Virus record (IMG/VR): IMGVR_UViG_3300033571_002633
Coordinates: 1-27,823 of that record
Length of the DNA stretch: 27,823 bases
Strand: one strand, 5' to 3'
Origin: a virus
Below the pieces are notes generated by a model, which saw only the letters and a program-made list of their open reading frames with translations, did not search any database and was not told the origin of the DNA. The position numbers and the translations under genes were made by a program. The first letter of the stretch is position 1. Each line of letters begins with the position of its first letter. Positions 1-8,600 of this stretch are shown one piece after another.

Positions 1-990
1 CAAGCAATTGGTAATGACGCGCGGCCCATTGTCTTTGATGAGGTCGAGGACGACAAGGCCGATGCCGACCGTCGTCATGCCATCATCCAGCTAATGCGTC
101 AGTCATCATCAGACACACGCGGATTAATCTTAAAAGGGAGCGCTAATCACGAGAGCCGTTCTTTCTCTGTGCGATCATCGTTTTTGCTGGCGTCCATCGG
201 TGTCGGTTTGACCGAGGCCGCCGACCTCACGCGCACAGCCGTTGTTACCTTACTGCCAAATGAGGCGTATAACTTAGAGGAGATGAAGAAGAACGAGGCC
301 CAGTTCAAAAAGCTACAGCAACTCACATTCGAAATCCCGCGCGACATGCCACAACGTCTTTTGGCTCGGCAGCTCAATAACATTTGGACATTGAGAAAAA
401 ACATCGAGACTTTCAAAGAGGTTATCGCAACATCAATGGCGAACCGACGCATTGGTGATCAGCTCGGAACCTTGTTGGCCGGAGCATATTCCTTAAGTTC
501 ACGTTTGCTCATTAGCCGCAGGGCGTGCGAGAAATATCTGGATGCGTATGACTGGTCCGACTTCACGTCCGTACAATCTGTGCGTGAAGACATCGCCTTA
601 CTCCATCACATTTGTGGTAGCATGATCAGGGTAGAGACTCGCAACGGCACGCAGGATCGCGCTATTGGCGAGATCATTCATGAGTTGATCAATCCTTACT
701 ACGATGCCGATATAACACCGGCAAAGGCTGCCGCGACTTTGGGGCGTTATGGGTTGAAAATTGAAGATGGAAATCTCGGCATCTGGGTAGCTACCAACGT
801 GATGCCATTGAATAAATTGATGCAAACATCTGTTTACGCGCACGGCTGGCAAAAGGTTTTACAGCGCAATCCGTCCTGTAGGAAAAGTGAGAAGAGCTTA
901 CGCTTTGGTGGGGAGGTTAGCAGGGCGATCTATTTGCCAATCGCCCAATGGCCCATTCATGACAAGGGAGAAGACAATGGCAAATCGTAA
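1..990 (+). CDS. Primase/helicase-like ATPase, C-terminal part (5' end cut by window)
   Basis: The reading frame is open from the first base, so this is the last 329 residues of a larger protein; the first ATG inside the window (94) is probably internal. Near the start is a hydrophobic stretch followed by acids (PIVFDEVE) that reads as a Walker B motif. After it comes a conserved-looking block (SSSDTRGLILKGSA, then FSVRSSFLLASIGVG) of the kind seen in the ATPase part of phage and plasmid primase/helicase proteins, where it would unwind DNA at the fork. The C-terminal ~150 residues look like an accessory helical and winged region. The Walker A motif would lie upstream, outside the window. The 3' end overlaps the next start by 14 bases. 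The ATPase reading rests on Walker B and general pattern; exact family not established. Confidence 0.6.
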   Translation, partial: QAIGNDARPIVFDEVEDDKADADRRHAIIQLMRQSSSDTRGLILKGSANHESRSFSVRSSFLLASIGVGLTEAADLTRTAVVTLLPNEAYNLEEMKKNEAQFKKLQQLTFEIPRDMPQRLLARQLNNIWTLRKNIETFKEVIATSMANRRIGDQLGTLLAGAYSLSSRLLISRRACEKYLDAYDWSDFTSVQSVREDIALLHHICGSMIRVETRNGTQDRAIGEIIHELINPYYDADITPAKAAATLGRYGLKIEDGNLGIWVATNVMPLNKLMQTSVYAHGWQKVLQRNPSCRKSEKSLRFGGEVSRAIYLPIAQWPIHDKGEDNGKS

Positions 991-1165
991 GTTTAAGAAC
1001 ATGCCAAGCCAGAACGTCCAGATGGCGGAGATCATGGTCAGCCAATGGACGGATGACAGGCTGAAGAAGGCTCAGGCAATAGAGCTGATCAGGGCATATG
1101 GCATCAATCCGTCAGAAGCTGAAGGAATCCTTGACCGTGAGCTGCGTAAAAGAAAGTGGAAGTGA
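977..1165 (+). CDS. Small basic helical protein, 62 aa, unknown function
   Basis: I chose the ATG at 977 because AGGGAG sits just upstream, and because the alternative in-frame ATG at 887 would overlap the preceding gene by over 100 bases. The protein is highly charged: a basic start (MANRKFKN), a central predicted helix (about residues 24-38), a turn (GINPSEAE) and a basic end (RELRKRKWK). The helix-turn-helix look suggests a small nucleic-acid-binding or replication accessory protein, but I do not recognise the family. It overlaps the upstream ATPase gene by 14 bases and ends 6 bases before the helicase start, so it is probably translated with both. Confidence 0.7.
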   Translation: MANRKFKNMPSQNVQMAEIMVSQWTDDRLKKAQAIELIRAYGINPSEAEGILDRELRKRKWK

Positions 1166-1171
1166 TGGCAC

Positions 1172-2653
1172 ATGGTGCAGCTTAGAGATTATCAAGAGCG
1201 CGCTATTGAGGCTGTCCGAGATAGCTTCAGGCAAGGGAATAAACGCACGCTATTGGTGAGTCCTACCGGCAGCGGCAAGACGCTAGCCTTCAGCTATATA
1301 GCCGCAGGCATGGCGCGCAACGATAAGCGCGTCGTCATTATCGCGCACAGGCGCGAACTTCTCACGCAGATCAGTAAGGCGCTGAAGAACGTGGGGGTTC
1401 GTCACGCCATTCTCGTAGCGGGAACAATGGGAGTGCCGCGCGCGAATGTCGTCGTTGCATCTGTGTTCACGTTGGCGCGTAGGTTAAAAAGATTTCCAGA
1501 ACCCGACCTGATCATCGGGGATGAGGCGCATCACTTCACGCCGGACTCAACATGGGGCAAGGTGGTTAATGCGTTTCCCAATGCCCGCGTACTAGGGGTT
1601 ACGGCCACGCCTGAGCGCCTTGACGGTAAGGGGCTGGGCCTTTTGTTTGATGATATGGTCATTGGCCCCACGGTCGCTGAGTTGACCGAGCAGGGGTTTT
1701 TATCACCTGCCGAAGTCTATGCGCCAAGCAAACCCGACTTGACGAGCACGCGCACCAGAATGGGTGACTACGTTACAAAGGACTTAGAAGAGACGATGGA
1801 TAAGCCGTCGATCACTGGCAGCGCCGTCGCTCACTACACTAAGCTTGCTCCCGGTCGCAGAGCTGTGGCCTTCTGCGTCAGTATCAAACACGCTAAGGAT
1901 GTCGCTGAGGACTTTCGTAACGCGGGCTATCATGCAAGTCATGTCGATGGGGGCATGGACGATAAAGAGCGCGACGGCATCCTTGCGAAATTCGAGGCCG
2001 GCGAGATCCAGATTCTGACGAGCTGCGACTTGATCAGCGAGGGCTTCGACCTTCCCGCCATCGAAGTTGCCATCTTACTCAGGCCGACGAAGAGCTTGTC
2101 GATGTATTTGCAGCAGGTGGGCAGGGCCATCAGGACATCTCCCGGTAAGCACAAGACAATCGTTCTTGACCATGCCGGTAATACGAAGATGCACGGCTTC
2201 ATTGATGAACATCGAGAGTGGGTGCTCACATCCGAAAGGGCGCGGAAGAAGCAGAGTGACGAGTCCGTTCCGTCTGTCCGAAGCTGCCCTGCATGTTTTG
2301 CTATGCACCGCCCATCCCCGGCCTGCCCGAAGTGTGGCCATGTCTATCAGTTGAAGTCCCGCAAGGTGCAGCAGGTGGAGGGTGAGCTAGTACAGATCAG
2401 CCGGGCTGAGGACGCAAAGCAGGCGGCAGCCGTATCAGATCTAAGCAGGCGCTTTACTATTTTAAGAAATATCGGAAGAAACAGGGGTTACTCGCATCCT
2501 GACAAGTGGGCGTTTAATGTAATCTGCGGTCAGGAGTCAGCCCGTCTCGCGAAGATACGGTCTGCCAACGGAGGCGTCACGACCAATGGTCTGACAGTTG
2601 AGGAAAGGTCGAAGATATGGAACGCGACGATTGGGATGGCGACGAGTTCGTAG
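1172..2653 (+). CDS. DEAD/DEAH-box superfamily 2 helicase with C-terminal zinc ribbon
   Basis: This is an ATP-dependent DNA or RNA translocase of helicase superfamily 2, expected to remodel DNA in phage replication or recombination. Visible motifs in order: RDYQ at residues 5-8, Walker A (SPTGSGKT, 30-37), motif Ia with AHRRELLTQ (58-66), DEAH (117-120), TATP motif III (144-147), and a motif VI-like QQVGRAIRT near residue 315. Two CxxC pairs (Cys372/375 and Cys385/388) form a likely zinc ribbon. A roughly 100-residue C-terminal tail follows. Its 493-residue length suits the stand-alone phage members of this family. The gene overlaps the next by 37 bases. It sits among replication/recombination genes, which fits a fork-remodelling or strand-separation role. 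The exact substrate cannot be read from sequence. Confidence 0.93.
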   Translation: MVQLRDYQERAIEAVRDSFRQGNKRTLLVSPTGSGKTLAFSYIAAGMARNDKRVVIIAHRRELLTQISKALKNVGVRHAILVAGTMGVPRANVVVASVFTLARRLKRFPEPDLIIGDEAHHFTPDSTWGKVVNAFPNARVLGVTATPERLDGKGLGLLFDDMVIGPTVAELTEQGFLSPAEVYAPSKPDLTSTRTRMGDYVTKDLEETMDKPSITGSAVAHYTKLAPGRRAVAFCVSIKHAKDVAEDFRNAGYHASHVDGGMDDKERDGILAKFEAGEIQILTSCDLISEGFDLPAIEVAILLRPTKSLSMYLQQVGRAIRTSPGKHKTIVLDHAGNTKMHGFIDEHREWVLTSERARKKQSDESVPSVRSCPACFAMHRPSPACPKCGHVYQLKSRKVQQVEGELVQISRAEDAKQAAAVSDLSRRFTILRNIGRNRGYSHPDKWAFNVICGQESARLAKIRSANGGVTTNGLTVEERSKIWNATIGMATSS

Positions 2654-2844
2654 AGGTTGCAATCCCCACTGAGCTTGTCAAGCGGGTGGTTAATGCAATT
2701 AGCGCCGTGATGCGGGAGTGGGAGCTGGAGCGGCGCGAGGACGGCGAGGAGTTCAACGCACTCATCGGCAGAAGCGCGGCTCACTTGGCGGTTCGCTTCA
2801 TTGACGACTGCATGGAGAAGATTCCGGGGGAGACAATGCAATGA
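2617..2844 (+). CDS. Small acidic helical protein, 75 aa, unknown function
   Basis: The start at 2617 lies inside the helicase gene, preceded by GAGGAAAGG as a ribosome site. The protein is acidic, with a start rich in Asp and Glu (MERDDWDGDEF), then two long predicted helices (about residues 18-45 and 50-68). No Cys, no membrane segment and no recognised motif are present. The end forms an ATGA overlap with the VRR-NUC gene, pointing to coupled translation. It may be an accessory or partner of the flanking helicase or nuclease; that is only a guess from position. Confidence 0.7.
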   Translation: MERDDWDGDEFVEVAIPTELVKRVVNAISAVMREWELERREDGEEFNALIGRSAAHLAVRFIDDCMEKIPGETMQ

Positions 2845-3161
2845 AAGAGGCGGTTATTCAGCAGGAGATCAGGCTTGCCCTTGGGCAGCGGGATGACATC
2901 ATGCTCTTTCGCATTAACGTGGGGAAGTTCCGCCCGCTTGATGGTGGCCCGCGTGTCATTCAGTCAGCGCCAGAGGGAACGCCCGATCTGTTAGGGGTTA
3001 TGTCACCGGGCCGAGCCTTCGCCATCGAGGTGAAGACAGGCAGCGGTAAGCAGGGCATCGCTCAAGTCGCATGGCAGAATGCGTGGGAAAAACGCGGCGG
3101 CCTGTATGTTTTGGCCCGATCCCTTGAGGATGTTTATCGCGGGCTTGACATTGAACCATAA
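2841..3161 (+). CDS. VRR-NUC domain nuclease
   Basis: At 106 residues this is a stand-alone VRR-NUC fold nuclease of the PD-(D/E)xK superfamily, a family that includes phage Holliday-junction or flap nucleases and the FAN1 catalytic domain. The signature is intact: Glu9 in the first helix, GTPD with Asp49, the ExK pair Glu63/Lys65 (IEVK), and a Gln-rich helix with Gln75 and Gln79. These would bind a divalent metal and cut branched DNA. It starts in an ATGA overlap with the preceding gene. Its 3' end contains the -35 element of a candidate promoter for the recombination operon. The structure-specific role is known for the family, not shown here. Confidence 0.92.
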   Translation: MKEAVIQQEIRLALGQRDDIMLFRINVGKFRPLDGGPRVIQSAPEGTPDLLGVMSPGRAFAIEVKTGSGKQGIAQVAWQNAWEKRGGLYVLARSLEDVYRGLDIEP

Positions 3162-3172
3162 GCGTATACATT
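3145..3172 (+). promoter_or_regulatory. Candidate sigma70-type promoter of the recombination operon
   Basis: A perfect TTGACA at 3145-3150 lies in the 3' end of the VRR-NUC gene. It is followed after 16 bases by TACATT (3167-3172), which matches 4 of 6 positions of the -10 consensus. The site sits just ahead of the exonuclease gene, in the longest gap of the left block. The -10 match is weak, so the call rests mainly on the -35 and the location. Confidence 0.4.
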
Positions 3173-3176
3173 AAGA

Positions 3177-3207
3177 ATACAACATAAAGACCGGAGGCAT
3201 ACAACAT
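3177..3207 (+). repeat. 9-bp direct repeat ATACAACAT, possible operator
   Basis: ATACAACAT occurs at 3177-3185 and again at 3199-3207, 22 bases apart, about two helical turns. The second copy contains the ATG of the exonuclease gene, and a strong ribosome site (CGGAGG) lies between the copies. A repressor bound here could block both transcription start and ribosome access. The small ribbon-helix-helix gene two reading frames downstream is the obvious candidate ligand, but that link is inference. Confidence 0.45.
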
Positions 3208-4141
3208 GGCTATCATTCCCGTTATGGGAGAAGCGCACTGGCATGAGTTGCGCGCGAAACACATTGGCGGCAGCGACGTAGCTGCATTGTTCGGGCTTTC
3301 CCCATTCACTAGCCGCTGGCAGTTGTGGATGGAGAAGGCGGGCAAGATTTCGCCTGAAGATCTGTCTGATAACAAAGCTGTCCAAGCCGGCACGTTCCTT
3401 GAAAGCGGCATCGCTAATTGGGCAGCGCATCGGTGGGCGATGGATATATCGAAGGTCAACGAATATTACACAGTCGATGACTGCCCCGGCATGGGCGCAT
3501 CCTTCGATTACATCACCGTTGATGGGGCTCCGATGGAAATCAAGTGGTCCGCTCGTGGGCATGGATGGCACTATTCGGGTGACGAAATCCTTGAAGCACC
3601 GGAGAGTTATCTCCTTCAAGTGCAGCACCAGCTGGCCTTTACGACATCTGATCATGCTTGGTTGGTCGCTCTGATTAATGATGAGCCTCGCCGCATGAAG
3701 ATCCCGCGCAATGAGAACATTATTGATGGGATCAAGTCGGAGATTTCCACGTTCTGGAGTTCTATCCATGAAGGTGAGGAGCCACCGATTGATTTTGAGA
3801 AGGACATGGACGCTCTAACCAAGCTCATGGGCACACTGCCAATGAGTGAGATCGAGCTAGACTCGGCTGATGCGCTGCTATTCCAAAAGTATAAGGCTGC
3901 CAAGGAGGATGAGAAAAAAGCTGCCCAGCGCGCGGACGAGGCCAAGGGTGAGCTGCTCATCAAGGTGCGCGCCAAGCTAGAGACGATGAACACGTCGAAA
4001 GATAAAGCTATCGCTAAGTGCGGCGACTATAAGCTGTCTGTCAGTGTAATTGAAGACAACCCCGGTAAGATCATCACGCCCGATATGGTCGGAACCTACA
4101 CTGGAAAGCGTTCGGGTTACACAAGGGTGAGTATCAGTTGA
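3206..4141 (+). CDS. YqaJ-family phage exonuclease (lambda Exo-like)
   Basis: This protein belongs to the YqaJ viral recombinase family, related to lambda exonuclease. Such enzymes degrade one strand of a duplex end to leave 3' single strands for an annealing partner. Seen in sequence: the N-terminal GGSDVAALFG (residues 21-30), Glu66, Asp101 in the SFDY segment, Glu111 and Lys113 (MEIKWS), and the Gln/His helix (LLQVQHQLA, residues 136-144). All expected catalytic residues of the PD-(D/E)xK core are present. A charged coiled-coil-like segment follows at about 225-260. Its 311 residues are normal for the family. The start has CGGAGG upstream. The stop overlaps the next start (TGATG), and a RecT gene follows, giving a complete exonuclease-annealase pair. 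Confidence 0.95.
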   Translation: MAIIPVMGEAHWHELRAKHIGGSDVAALFGLSPFTSRWQLWMEKAGKISPEDLSDNKAVQAGTFLESGIANWAAHRWAMDISKVNEYYTVDDCPGMGASFDYITVDGAPMEIKWSARGHGWHYSGDEILEAPESYLLQVQHQLAFTTSDHAWLVALINDEPRRMKIPRNENIIDGIKSEISTFWSSIHEGEEPPIDFEKDMDALTKLMGTLPMSEIELDSADALLFQKYKAAKEDEKKAAQRADEAKGELLIKVRAKLETMNTSKDKAIAKCGDYKLSVSVIEDNPGKIITPDMVGTYTGKRSGYTRVSIS

Positions 4142-4305
4142 TGAAAGATGTTGTCATGATGCGGTTGAACCGCGAGTTGCTGGCGAGGATGCGCAGTGTT
4201 GCCGCCCGCCACCCATTAAAGCCAAGCCTGCGTTCCGCAGTCGAGCGCGCTATTGAACTGATGATTGAAGATTTAGAAGAGGAAATTAAGAATGGAAACA
4301 AGTGA
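4141..4305 (+). CDS. Ribbon-helix-helix (Arc-like) protein, 54 aa
   Basis: This short gene sits between the exonuclease and RecT genes, overlapping the first by one base (TGATG) and the second by 14 bases. The pattern is that of a ribbon-helix-helix DNA-binding protein. There is a short strand (VVMMRLN, residues 4-10), a helix starting ELLARMRSVAARH (12-24), and a second helix beginning SLRSAVERAIELM (29-41) that ends in acids. Such proteins dimerise, insert the strand pair into the major groove, and often repress their own operon at short repeated half-sites. A 9-bp direct repeat at the operon start is a candidate site. No effector domain is attached. Confidence 0.75.
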   Translation: MKDVVMMRLNRELLARMRSVAARHPLKPSLRSAVERAIELMIEDLEEEIKNGNK

Positions 4306-5356
4306 CGCAGTTGCGCCGGTTAAGCCGATGCAGCGGTTTAAGCAGGAGTTGAGTGCTCGCGAAGATCATCTCCGTAAGCTGCTGCCTAACACCATGTCTG
4401 TAGATAAGTTCCAAGCGATTGTTGTAGCCGCTGTTGCTGACAACATGGAACTGCTTGAATGTGACCGAGGCTCCCTGCTCAAGGCGTGCCTGAGCGCCGC
4501 TGAGCTCGGCTTGTCGCTTAACAAGAGCATGGCTGAAGCTGACATCCTGAAGGTCTGGAATGGCAAAACTAGGAGCAGCGAGGCGCAGTTCCGCCCCCGC
4601 TATAAGGGATTGATGAAGCTTGCCTTGCAAGCAGGCGAAGTCTTGAAGATCGAAAGCCGTCTGGTGTACGCCAATGACGTGTTCGAGGTCGAAGAAGGTA
4701 TCGAACCACGCATCACCCACAAGCACGGCCTGTCTGATCGTGGCGGCATGGTCGGCGCGTACTGTGTGTGGAAGCTGAAGAACGGCGAGACCCAGTTCGA
4801 GATCATGAACAAGGATGAGATTCTTGCCGTCCGTGATCGCTCTTCTGCCAAGACCAAGGACGGTAACGTCGTCGGCCCTTGGAAGACTGACGAGGCTGAG
4901 ATGTGGCGCAAGACTGTGGTGCGTCGGGCCAGCAAGTACATGCCGCTATCGACCGAGGCGCAGCGTGCAGTGCAGGCTGACAACGAAGCTGACGGTATCG
5001 TCGATGCAGACGGCTTCTCAGGTTTCGTGAGCGACATCACACAGCCAGTGCCTGAGCCCACCACAGAGCGCGCACAGCGTCAGATCGCAGGCTTAGAGCA
5101 GAAGGTGGCTAAGAAGTCTGAACGTGCCCCTGTAGCGGCTCCTGAGCCAGATCCTGAGGTGACTATGCTGCACCCCGTTGTCGATGCCGATGGCATCACA
5201 GACTGGGACACATGGGCGTATGCCGCCTATGAAGCGGTATCACCGCTGCCCCCCGATGATCGTGAAGCATGGCAGGACATGCACATCGATCTGATTGCTG
5301 AGGCGGAGATGCTTGCGCCTCGCGCTATCAAGCCACTCAAAGACCTGTTTAACTAA
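4292..5356 (+). CDS. recT: RecT-family single-strand annealing protein
   Basis: RecT proteins coat the single strands made by the partner exonuclease and anneal them to complementary DNA, driving phage recombination. The family pattern is clear: an N-terminal helical region, a central block with GLSLNK then FRPRYKGLMKLALQAG (about residues 65-110), and a C-terminal EMWRKTVVRRASKYMPLS (about 206-223). The RecT core ends near residue 240. A further ~110 residues form a Pro/Ala/Glu-rich linker (PEPTTERAQ, then APVAAPEPDPE) and an acidic helical end, longer than many RecT proteins. The tail may contact the SSB-like protein encoded 11 bases downstream. The start overlaps the RHH gene by 14 bases, indicating translational coupling. 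Confidence 0.95.
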   Translation: METSDAVAPVKPMQRFKQELSAREDHLRKLLPNTMSVDKFQAIVVAAVADNMELLECDRGSLLKACLSAAELGLSLNKSMAEADILKVWNGKTRSSEAQFRPRYKGLMKLALQAGEVLKIESRLVYANDVFEVEEGIEPRITHKHGLSDRGGMVGAYCVWKLKNGETQFEIMNKDEILAVRDRSSAKTKDGNVVGPWKTDEAEMWRKTVVRRASKYMPLSTEAQRAVQADNEADGIVDADGFSGFVSDITQPVPEPTTERAQRQIAGLEQKVAKKSERAPVAAPEPDPEVTMLHPVVDADGITDWDTWAYAAYEAVSPLPPDDREAWQDMHIDLIAEAEMLAPRAIKPLKDLFN

Positions 5357-5367
5357 GGATAAAGTAA

Positions 5368-5667
5368 ATGAATAAAAAGCTTTATGATCTCGTCGTCAAG
5401 ACCGGCGAATACACAGATGGGCAAGGTCAGCCCAAGGGCCGGTTCAAGAACATCGGCGTTATGATGGAGGGTCAGAACGGCCCGTACATCCTGCTCGACC
5501 GCACGTTTAATCCAGCTGGCGTCGGCGGCAACGATGGGCGTGAGAACATTATCGTGTCGCTCTACGAGCCAAGGCAGGATAACCAGCAGCAGCCGTCGCC
5601 TGCACAGCCTAAGGCTAGCACTTATCAGCCGCAGCCTAGCGAAGTCGACGATTCGATTCCTTTTTGA
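5368..5667 (+). CDS. Putative SSB-like protein with acidic C-terminal tip
   Basis: At 99 residues, this has a predicted all-beta N-terminal ~70 residues (KTGEYTDGQGQPKGRFKNIG, then GPYILLDRTF), a Gln/Pro-rich flexible linker (about 70-93), and ends DDSIPF. Bacterial SSB proteins end in a nearly identical DDDIPF tip that recruits partner proteins, and have the same OB-fold/linker/tip layout. The domain is shorter than classical SSB and I cannot confirm an OB fold. It follows RecT by 11 bases with AAGGATAAAG as ribosome site, so it probably completes the exonuclease/annealase/SSB set. Its TGA is directly followed by the reverse-strand stop of the 1004-residue gene. Confidence 0.65.
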   Translation: MNKKLYDLVVKTGEYTDGQGQPKGRFKNIGVMMEGQNGPYILLDRTFNPAGVGGNDGRENIIVSLYEPRQDNQQQPSPAQPKASTYQPQPSEVDDSIPF

Positions 5668-8600
5668 TTATTCGGGGAAGGCGGCCTCAGTGTCGCCTTC
5701 CTCTTCTAAGAACGGATTCCCCTCCTGTTCTTCAACCATAATGTCACGCACGGTATCAATATACGCTTGCCGCTTCAGCTTCCCGACTTGATTTAGCCTC
5801 ATCTGTGGATAAAGCTCTGCCATCATGGCATCTCTCAAGACCTGTGAAGACGGCGGCTTGACCGCCTTTTCCATTTTCCCAGCGTTGATGTCAGCCTCAA
5901 ACTTCAGAGCGATTTCCTCCATCTCTGCTTCTAATTTCTTTTCCAGCTCCGCAGCTTTTGCAGCACTCCCGGCCTCTTGAGCCTTAACAATATCCGCAAG
6001 CATCTTACCCAAGCGTAGCGTATTGTTGCGCTCCGCTGTTCGCGTTGAATCTTTGATTTCTTTTCCAGCCTGCCTCGCTTGCATCTGACGGGCAATATCA
6101 GCCGACTGGAAGCCCGCTGCGCGCTTAAACTGCTCTGAGAAGTCCATTTCCTCAGCTGGTTTGACGAGCGTGCCGTAGCGCGTCCTGACGCCCTCCTGCG
6201 GGTACTGCACGAAGCCCTTAAGAATGTCAGTTGGTGCCTTACCAATGAATGGCGATACAGCGGCCACATAAGCACCAATTGGCTGCACCCCGGAATTACG
6301 ACGATCAAGATATTCTTGGACCTTCAGGACGCTGGTGGAGATTGCCGGGACAATGCTAAGGCCGTCTTCAAACTCAGGAATGATCGATGTGAAGCCGACG
6401 CGCTCACTGATGTTAAGGCCAAGCAATGCACGGGACGGCCCCCGAAGAATTGCTTCAGCATCACGACGAGATTCCGGGTCGCCACCAAACATCTCAGCCA
6501 GCATTCTCTGCGCTTCAGTGCGCATATCCAGCTTGCTTCCGTTCAACTTGTTATAAATATACTGGAAGATATTGATTGCGTCATCGCCAAATGGAATCGC
6601 AAACAACAAGCCGGCCACAGTCCACATCGTCATGATCGTGAACATGCCCGCTACTTTGCCTCGCGGACCCTGTTTGCGTAGATTTTCAGACAGTAAGAAC
6701 ATGACCTGTAGAGGGTATTGAGAAAACTGTAGAACAACCCCGCCGGGGCCGCGCATGATTGGAGGCTTCTCAATCTGGCCGCCCATGAACGTCGCTGTTT
6801 CCACCATGAATTCAGCAACATCAAAAGGATTTGAACCCTTCTCAATAATGATCTTGGCGCGCTCGTTTTCCTTGTAGGCTTCCTTCCAGTTTTTCAAAGC
6901 CTTCGGATCTTGGGCGTAACGATATGCCACAATAAATGCAGCTGCCTTGTTCATCTCTTCAGTTACCGAAATGACGCTGGAGCCGTATTGAAAATAGCGA
7001 TTAAACTTTTGCTTAAGTGCGCCACCGGGGCTTGCCATAACGCCGCTTTCAATTCCCATAAGCTCAGGATTTATTTGAGCCTGAATTGTTCCGCGCTTGT
7101 TTGCAAGAACAAGAGCGTCGCGCTCTTCTTCAGTTAAACCGGGGATCGCATATGGATTTACATGCAGCCCATATCCAACCTCACCACGGAAGCCGGCCAT
7201 GACTTGAGGCACCATTTTGTAAATATCAAGACCTGCTGATCTCTTCATAATCGTCATCTGCGGAGCCGTGATCGTCCATACCGACATGGCGTTCACAGCT
7301 GAAGAAGAGACACTCCCCCACATGGAACCAAAAAAACCAATCGTCCTAAGAGCGCGCAACATGACATGCTCAGGGGTATCGACATACTCGTCCCACTTCT
7401 CAGCATACTCACGCTCCGCCTTGTTCACATTGCGCTTCAAATCTTCAAACGCTGTAGAGTATTCTTGACGATACATCCGGTGCGAAACCGTCGATGCCAC
7501 GATGCGATTGTAATCTAAAAGCCGATCCGTGAAGTTGGTATCATAACCCGGAATGTCGCGAGATTGCCTCATGAAACCTGAGATAAGGTCTTCCATAAGC
7601 ACCGAGCGCACGCTTTTGGGAAGGTCGGTAATCACGCCACGCGCAACCTGCGCCGCGTTCGCCGCGCTCAGACCTCCAATGGTTTCTTGAGAAAACATAC
7701 CCCCCATCGTTCGGTCGAAATAATCCTTAACAATCTTACCGGCATTGGCGTCCATAAGATTCATCAACTTGTCCAAGCTGGAAAGATCATCAATAGAAAG
7801 ACGCTCATTTATGTCAGCAGCGCGACGGCTTACGATAACTTTGTAGCCTTCGCTGGCAGGATATTTTTTCTGAATTTCTGCAATCTTTTTATCAATGCCG
7901 GGATCAGGAATCGCCTTCGCGATCTTAGGGCCAACCAATTCCTTTAGCCACTGCATACTATCCAGCATGAAGAAAGCCCCACTATCGATTGTGCCATCGG
8001 GCCCATAGACCATGATGCGGGTGTCACCTGAGCGCATAAATGGGATGTATGAGGTCAGGCGCTGCGACTCAATGGCGTCAAATAGGCGCAGAAGTTCGTC
8101 GCGGAAATCTCCATCCGCCACTTCTCGCTCTATGCCCTGACGACTATATTCGCCATTGTAGCCAAGAGCGGCCATCTGTGACTTGGCATTTAGAGTATAG
8201 CGCGTGTCCAGATATTCCCGAACTTCATGAAGCATACGGGTTTCATTGGTGTTCAGTTTCAGAGTCTGGCCCGGCTTTGACAGCTCAGGAATAACGCGAC
8301 GCTCAATGCCGTCAGCGCCTTCACGCCGAATCTCACGGGTCTTAATAGCAAAGTTGCGACCAGTGTCACGAACAGCCGTTTTGGACAAACGAAGATATTC
8401 AACAACCGCATTAATCCGATCCTTGGATTCCTGCGGCATATTGTTCAATTCATGCAGCATGTCCTTATAGTCAGCCATAAGGAGATTACGCATTTTAGTT
8501 TTGTCATTCGTCGCTTTGTGCATTCGCGCAAAGAACTTGCTACGCCGGGCAACGGCTGTCGCTGGGCGAGCCCATGATGACTTAAATGAAATATTTTGCA

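Noticed and set aside
887-976. Longer 92-residue start for the small gene ending at 1165
   Set aside because: The extension overlaps the upstream coding region by over 100 bases and reads as non-native sequence; the ATG at 977 has the good ribosome site.
3134-3769. - strand open frame (211 codons) across the exonuclease start
   Set aside because: It runs antisense to two well-supported + strand genes, with no recognisable domain or ribosome site.
4286-5064. Two - strand open frames antisense to RecT
   Set aside because: They are shadows of a clear RecT coding sequence, with no protein features of their own.
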